From Bacteroidales bacterium (lineage in GTDB: Bacteria > Bacteroidota > Bacteroidia > Bacteroidales > WCHB1-69), in assembly GCA_031257735.1 (NCBI GenBank), contig JAIROC010000311.1, forward strand, positions 1 to 6,600: a stretch of 6,600 nt of DNA. The letters are read 5' to 3'. Below the pieces are notes generated by a model. That model had not been told where the DNA came from, did no database searches, and saw nothing but the letters and a program-made list of their open reading frames with translations. Made by a program: the position numbers and the translations under genes. Positions 3,921 to 6,600 of this stretch are shown here, one piece after another. Within the stretch, counting starts at the first letter, position 1. Each line of letters starts with the position of its first letter.

Positions 3921-5711
3921 TTACATTTGTTCTGGGACGTCAATACCCAACAGTTTCATGGCTTCCTTAATAATAGTTGCCGTATACAAAGATATTTGCA
4001 GGCGAAAGACACGTAATTCCTTATTTTCTTCCCTTACAATTGGCGTCTCCTGATAAAAATGATTGTATGTTTTAACCAATTCATACGTATAATTTGCAAT
4101 CAAAGCAGGATTTAGTTCTTTTCCTGCCTGTATAACCGTAGAAGGATATTCATACAAAACACGTAAGAGTTCCTTTTCCTGTTCGGGGATTTCTGACAGA
4201 CGTACGGATGTGTTTATATTTATATTTTCCGCTTCTGCCTTACGCAACAAAGAACAAATACGGGCATGTGTATATTGAATAAAAGGAGCCGTATTCCCAT
4301 TCATATCAATGGATTCTTCGGGATTGAACAACATATTCTTTTTAGGGTCTACTTTCAGGATAAAATACTTTAAAGCGCCGATTCCTGTCATTGTAAACAA
4401 ATGTTTCAATTGAGTGGGTGAAAAGTGGGATGTTTTTCCCAATCTTTCTGTATTTTCCTGTGCAATCAATATCATACTCTCTATTAAATCATCGGCATCA
4501 ACAACAGTCCCTTCTCTCGATTTCATCTTTCCAGAAGGTAATTCTACCATACCGTATGAAAGATGATAAATGTTTTTCCCCCAAGTATAACCTAATTTTC
4601 TATCCAGAATTAACTTTAAAACGTCAAAATGATAATTCTGTTCGTTTCCCACGATATAAATCATTTTTTGAGGCTGAAATTCATTAGCCCGCAAAGAAGC
4701 TGTACCCAAATCCTGTGTAATGTACACAGATGTACCATTTGAACGGAGTAAAATTTTCTCATCCAGCCCCTCATCTTCCAAACTCACCCGAACGGAACCA
4801 TCATCATGTTTATAGAATACCTTTTTATTTAATCCTTCGTCCAAAATCTTTTTTCCCAATAAATAGGTATTTGACTCGTAATAGGTTTTGTCAAATCGGA
4901 TACCCAATCGTTTATACGTTTCATCAAATCCCTGATAGACCCAATCATTCATTTTTGTCCAGATATTTCGTATATATGGGTCGCCTTCTTCCCATTGTTG
5001 GAGCATTTGTTGAGCTTCTATTAAAGCAGGGGCTTGTTTCTCGGCTTGTTCTTCGGATAATCCTTTTGATACCAAATCGTTTATTTCCTGTTTATATAAG
5101 CGGTCAAATTCAACATAATATTTTCCCACCAATTTATCTCCTTTCATGCCTGATGATTCTGGAGTTTCACCCTTTCCTGATTTTATCCACGCCAACATGG
5201 ATTTACAGATATGAATACCCCTGTCATTTACCAAATTAACTCGAACAACTTTATATTTATTCGCTTCCAATATATTACAGACTGAGTTTCCTAACAGATT
5301 ATTTCTGACATGTCCCAAATGCAAAGGTTTATTGGTATTGGGAGATGAAAATTCAACAATAACAGGAGATTGATCGGGGATTTCCAAATCGGAAAGCGGT
5401 TGTTTGAGACGTATATCATTAAAATAATCAATCCATGATTTATCGTTGAGCATAATATTCAGAAATCCTTTAATAACATTATATTCTTTAATGAAGGATA
5501 AATTATTTACCATGTTTTGTCCTATTTCTTCCGCTGTTGCATCAGGCGATTTTTTAGAATAGCGAACAAAAGGAAATATCACTACAGTAAAATCCCCTTT
5601 GAAATCTTTTTTTGTCTTTTGGACTTGTATACTGTCTGTCTCTAAATTGCACGAATATAAAGCAGCTACAATACTGCAAATAACTTCTTTGATTTGATTT
5701 TCGAATATCAT
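3921..5711 (-). CDS. argS: Arginyl-tRNA synthetase (class Ia)
   Basis: This cytosolic enzyme charges tRNA-Arg with arginine using ATP (EC 6.1.1.19). The 596-residue length is normal for the family. Residues 1 to about 90 form the ArgRS-specific N-terminal tRNA-recognition domain, including QKTKKDFKGDFTVVIFPF. The Rossmann-fold catalytic core starts at VIVEFSSPNTNKPLHLGHVR, with the HIGH-type signature HLGH at 131-134. The second signature is degenerate, KMKSREG at 395-401, where many enzymes have KMSxRxG; this variant loop is common in ArgRS. From about residue 477 comes the helical DALR anticodon-binding domain (QYTHARICSLLRKA onward), ending in the typical LLGIDVPEQM. The ATG at 5709-5711 gives a complete N-terminal domain. 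It lies 39 nt after yggS with no -7 box in the gap, so it is probably co-transcribed with yggS. No hairpin terminator is seen past the stop. The gene looks intact. Confidence 0.98.
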   Translation of the reverse strand: MIFENQIKEVICSIVAALYSCNLETDSIQVQKTKKDFKGDFTVVIFPFVRYSKKSPDATAEEIGQNMVNNLSFIKEYNVIKGFLNIMLNDKSWIDYFNDIRLKQPLSDLEIPDQSPVIVEFSSPNTNKPLHLGHVRNNLLGNSVCNILEANKYKVVRVNLVNDRGIHICKSMLAWIKSGKGETPESSGMKGDKLVGKYYVEFDRLYKQEINDLVSKGLSEEQAEKQAPALIEAQQMLQQWEEGDPYIRNIWTKMNDWVYQGFDETYKRLGIRFDKTYYESNTYLLGKKILDEGLNKKVFYKHDDGSVRVSLEDEGLDEKILLRSNGTSVYITQDLGTASLRANEFQPQKMIYIVGNEQNYHFDVLKLILDRKLGYTWGKNIYHLSYGMVELPSGKMKSREGTVVDADDLIESMILIAQENTERLGKTSHFSPTQLKHLFTMTGIGALKYFILKVDPKKNMLFNPEESIDMNGNTAPFIQYTHARICSLLRKAEAENININTSVRLSEIPEQEKELLRVLYEYPSTVIQAGKELNPALIANYTYELVKTYNHFYQETPIVREENKELRVFRLQISLYTATIIKEAMKLLGIDVPEQM

Positions 5712-5750
5712 TCCTACTATATAATTAATTTGATTATCATGTTAAGTATT

Positions 5751-6425
5751 TCAATTGAGGGTTCGACTTCCAAAAATAGCGCTACCTATCCGAACCATAG
5801 TAGCTCCTTCTTCGATAGCTATTAAATAATCGTCTGTCATGCCCATGGATATTTCTTTAAATGAGGGTTGGTCAATAAAATAATTTTCTTTCAGCCTAAG
5901 GAAATACGTTTTTAGCGTTTTAAACTCGGAACGGATTAATGATTGGTTATCGGTAAAAGTAGCCATTCCCATGACGCCGCATATACGGATATTTTTCCAT
6001 TGATAAAAAGTTTTGTCAGACAAAGCATCTTCTACTTCCGAAAAAGAAAATCCAAACTTTGATGCTTCAGTAGCAATGTGAAACTGTATCAAACAGTCTA
6101 CAATCCGGTTGTTTTTTTCTGAAAGAGTATTAATCTCACGTAACAGTTTCATACTGTCTACACTGTGTATCATTGTTACGTATGGTATAATGTACTTAAT
6201 TTTATTGGTTTGTAGATGACCAATAAAATGCCATTCTATATCTTTGGGTAACACTTGATATTTTTCTGTCATTTCTTGCGCTTTATTTTCTCCAAAAACA
6301 CATTGTCCTGCAAGATATGCCTCCTTAATAATAGATGCAGGCTTAAACTTGGAGACAGCTATTAATTTGACATTTGCCGGAATCTTTTCTCGTAATTGTT
6401 TTATATTTTCCGCGATAGTATCCAT
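5751..6425 (-). CDS. yggS: YggS/PROSC-family pyridoxal 5'-phosphate homeostasis protein
   Basis: This 224-residue protein matches the single-domain YggS family, a cytosolic PLP-binding TIM-barrel resembling the N-terminal domain of alanine racemase. Family members have no established catalytic activity and help balance free PLP and amino/keto-acid pools. Motifs appear in the expected order: LIAVSKFKP with the PLP-binding lysine at K26, FGENKAQEM at 44-52, WHFIGHLQTNK at 65-75, the MGMATFTD strand near 152-159, and the C-terminal phosphate-binding stretch SMGMTDDYLIAI (193-204) leading to VRIGSAIFG (211-219). Length is normal and no key residue is missing. The ATG at 6423-6425 gives the expected short N-terminus, about 20 residues before the first strand, and lies just past a -7-like box. 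The gene ends 39 nt before argS, so the two may share a transcript. The family call is very secure; the physiological role is inferred from the family. Confidence 0.96.
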   Translation of the reverse strand: MDTIAENIKQLREKIPANVKLIAVSKFKPASIIKEAYLAGQCVFGENKAQEMTEKYQVLPKDIEWHFIGHLQTNKIKYIIPYVTMIHSVDSMKLLREINTLSEKNNRIVDCLIQFHIATEASKFGFSFSEVEDALSDKTFYQWKNIRICGVMGMATFTDNQSLIRSEFKTLKTYFLRLKENYFIDQPSFKEISMGMTDDYLIAIEEGATMVRIGSAIFGSRTLN

Positions 6426-6439
6426 TGTTTACGTTTTTG

Positions 6440-6447
6440 CAAAAGTA
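6440..6447 (-). promoter_or_regulatory. Putative Bacteroidota -7 promoter box for yggS
   Basis: The minus strand reads TACTTTTG, followed by CA, which fits the Bacteroidota primary-sigma -7 consensus TAnnTTTG exactly. It sits in the 33-nt gap between the upstream gene's stop and the yggS ATG. With initiation about 7 nt past the box, the 5' leader would be only about 9 nt. No clear TTTG element is seen at the usual -33 distance, so this is a half-promoter call. yggS could also be read from upstream. Confidence 0.45.
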
Positions 6448-6458
6448 GCATTTAAGCG

Positions 6459-6600
6459 CTAATCTTTATCTGTTTTCATCAAATAATTTGCTGTTGCGTC
6501 ATACCCATGTTGTTCGTGAGCCTGCAATCTGTTGTTTTTTAGACCCAAATTATGCAGTAGAAAAAAAGAACTAACTCTGCCGAAAAAATCTAATGCATAG
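6459..6600 (-). CDS. 3' end of an unrecognised protein gene, cut by the right edge of the window
   Basis: Reading the minus strand from the window edge, one frame stays open for 46 codons and ends at a TAG (plus-strand cta at 6459-6461). The visible C-terminus begins YALDFFGRVSSFFLLHN and ends HGYDATANYLMKTDKD, a mixed composition that looks like real protein rather than translated repeat. An uninterrupted run of this length would be uncommon by chance in such AT-rich DNA. It lies on the same strand as all its neighbours and stops 33 nt before the yggS start, a normal distance between genes. I do not recognise the family from this fragment and propose no function; the start and most of the gene lie outside the window. 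A spurious frame remains possible because only about 46 residues are visible. Confidence 0.6.
   Translation of the reverse strand, partial: YALDFFGRVSSFFLLHNLGLKNNRLQAHEQHGYDATANYLMKTDKD

Noticed and set aside
4730..5239. 169-codon open frame on the plus strand
   Set aside because: It lies entirely antisense to the catalytic core of argS and is explained by codon bias of that gene.

Overview
The window looks like chromosomal DNA from a low-GC member of the Bacteroidota, most likely order Bacteroidales. Three things support this. The arginyl-tRNA synthetase and YggS proteins have Bacteroidales-type sequences (for example the KMKSREG loop and a C-terminus ending LLGIDVPEQM in ArgS). Leaders are A-rich, with no usable Shine-Dalgarno sequence. 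Bacteroidota-style -7 boxes (TAnnTTTG) lie ahead of yggS and glnA. The species cannot be named from this sequence.

Every gene reads on the minus strand. From right to left in transcription order they are: the 3' end of an unrecognised gene running off the right edge (6459-6600); yggS, a PLP-homeostasis protein (5751-6425); argS, arginyl-tRNA synthetase (3921-5711); a 213-nt gap carrying putative promoter elements; a glutamine synthetase (2202-3707, shortened from the longest open frame); a LysE-family transporter (1515-2171); and a rhomboid-family membrane protease (894-1511). yggS and argS are 39 nt apart and look co-transcribed. The glutamine synthetase, transporter and rhomboid are separated by only 30 and 3 nt and look like a second operon. 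These are mainly housekeeping functions (translation, nitrogen assimilation, cofactor homeostasis, transport). No defence system, biosynthetic cluster or intact mobile element is visible.

The left 893 nt have no convincing gene and are packed with palindromic repeats, visibly richer in G+C than the genes. In order they are: a REP-like element cut by the left edge (1-83); two copies of a 41-nt element built on a 26-nt palindrome (99-139 and 247-287); a 29-nt hairpin of the CGTCATTGCGGG type (172-200); a small hairpin (347-362); a composite nested inverted repeat (363-644) whose inner arms are 84 nt each and match at 81 of 84 positions around a 41-nt loop; and several copies of a short hairpin with an AGGT-AGA-ACCT core, one of which has compensatory changes in both arms. 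This repeat island is the most unusual part of the window. I read it as a pile-up of non-autonomous palindromic elements rather than a demonstrated new system.
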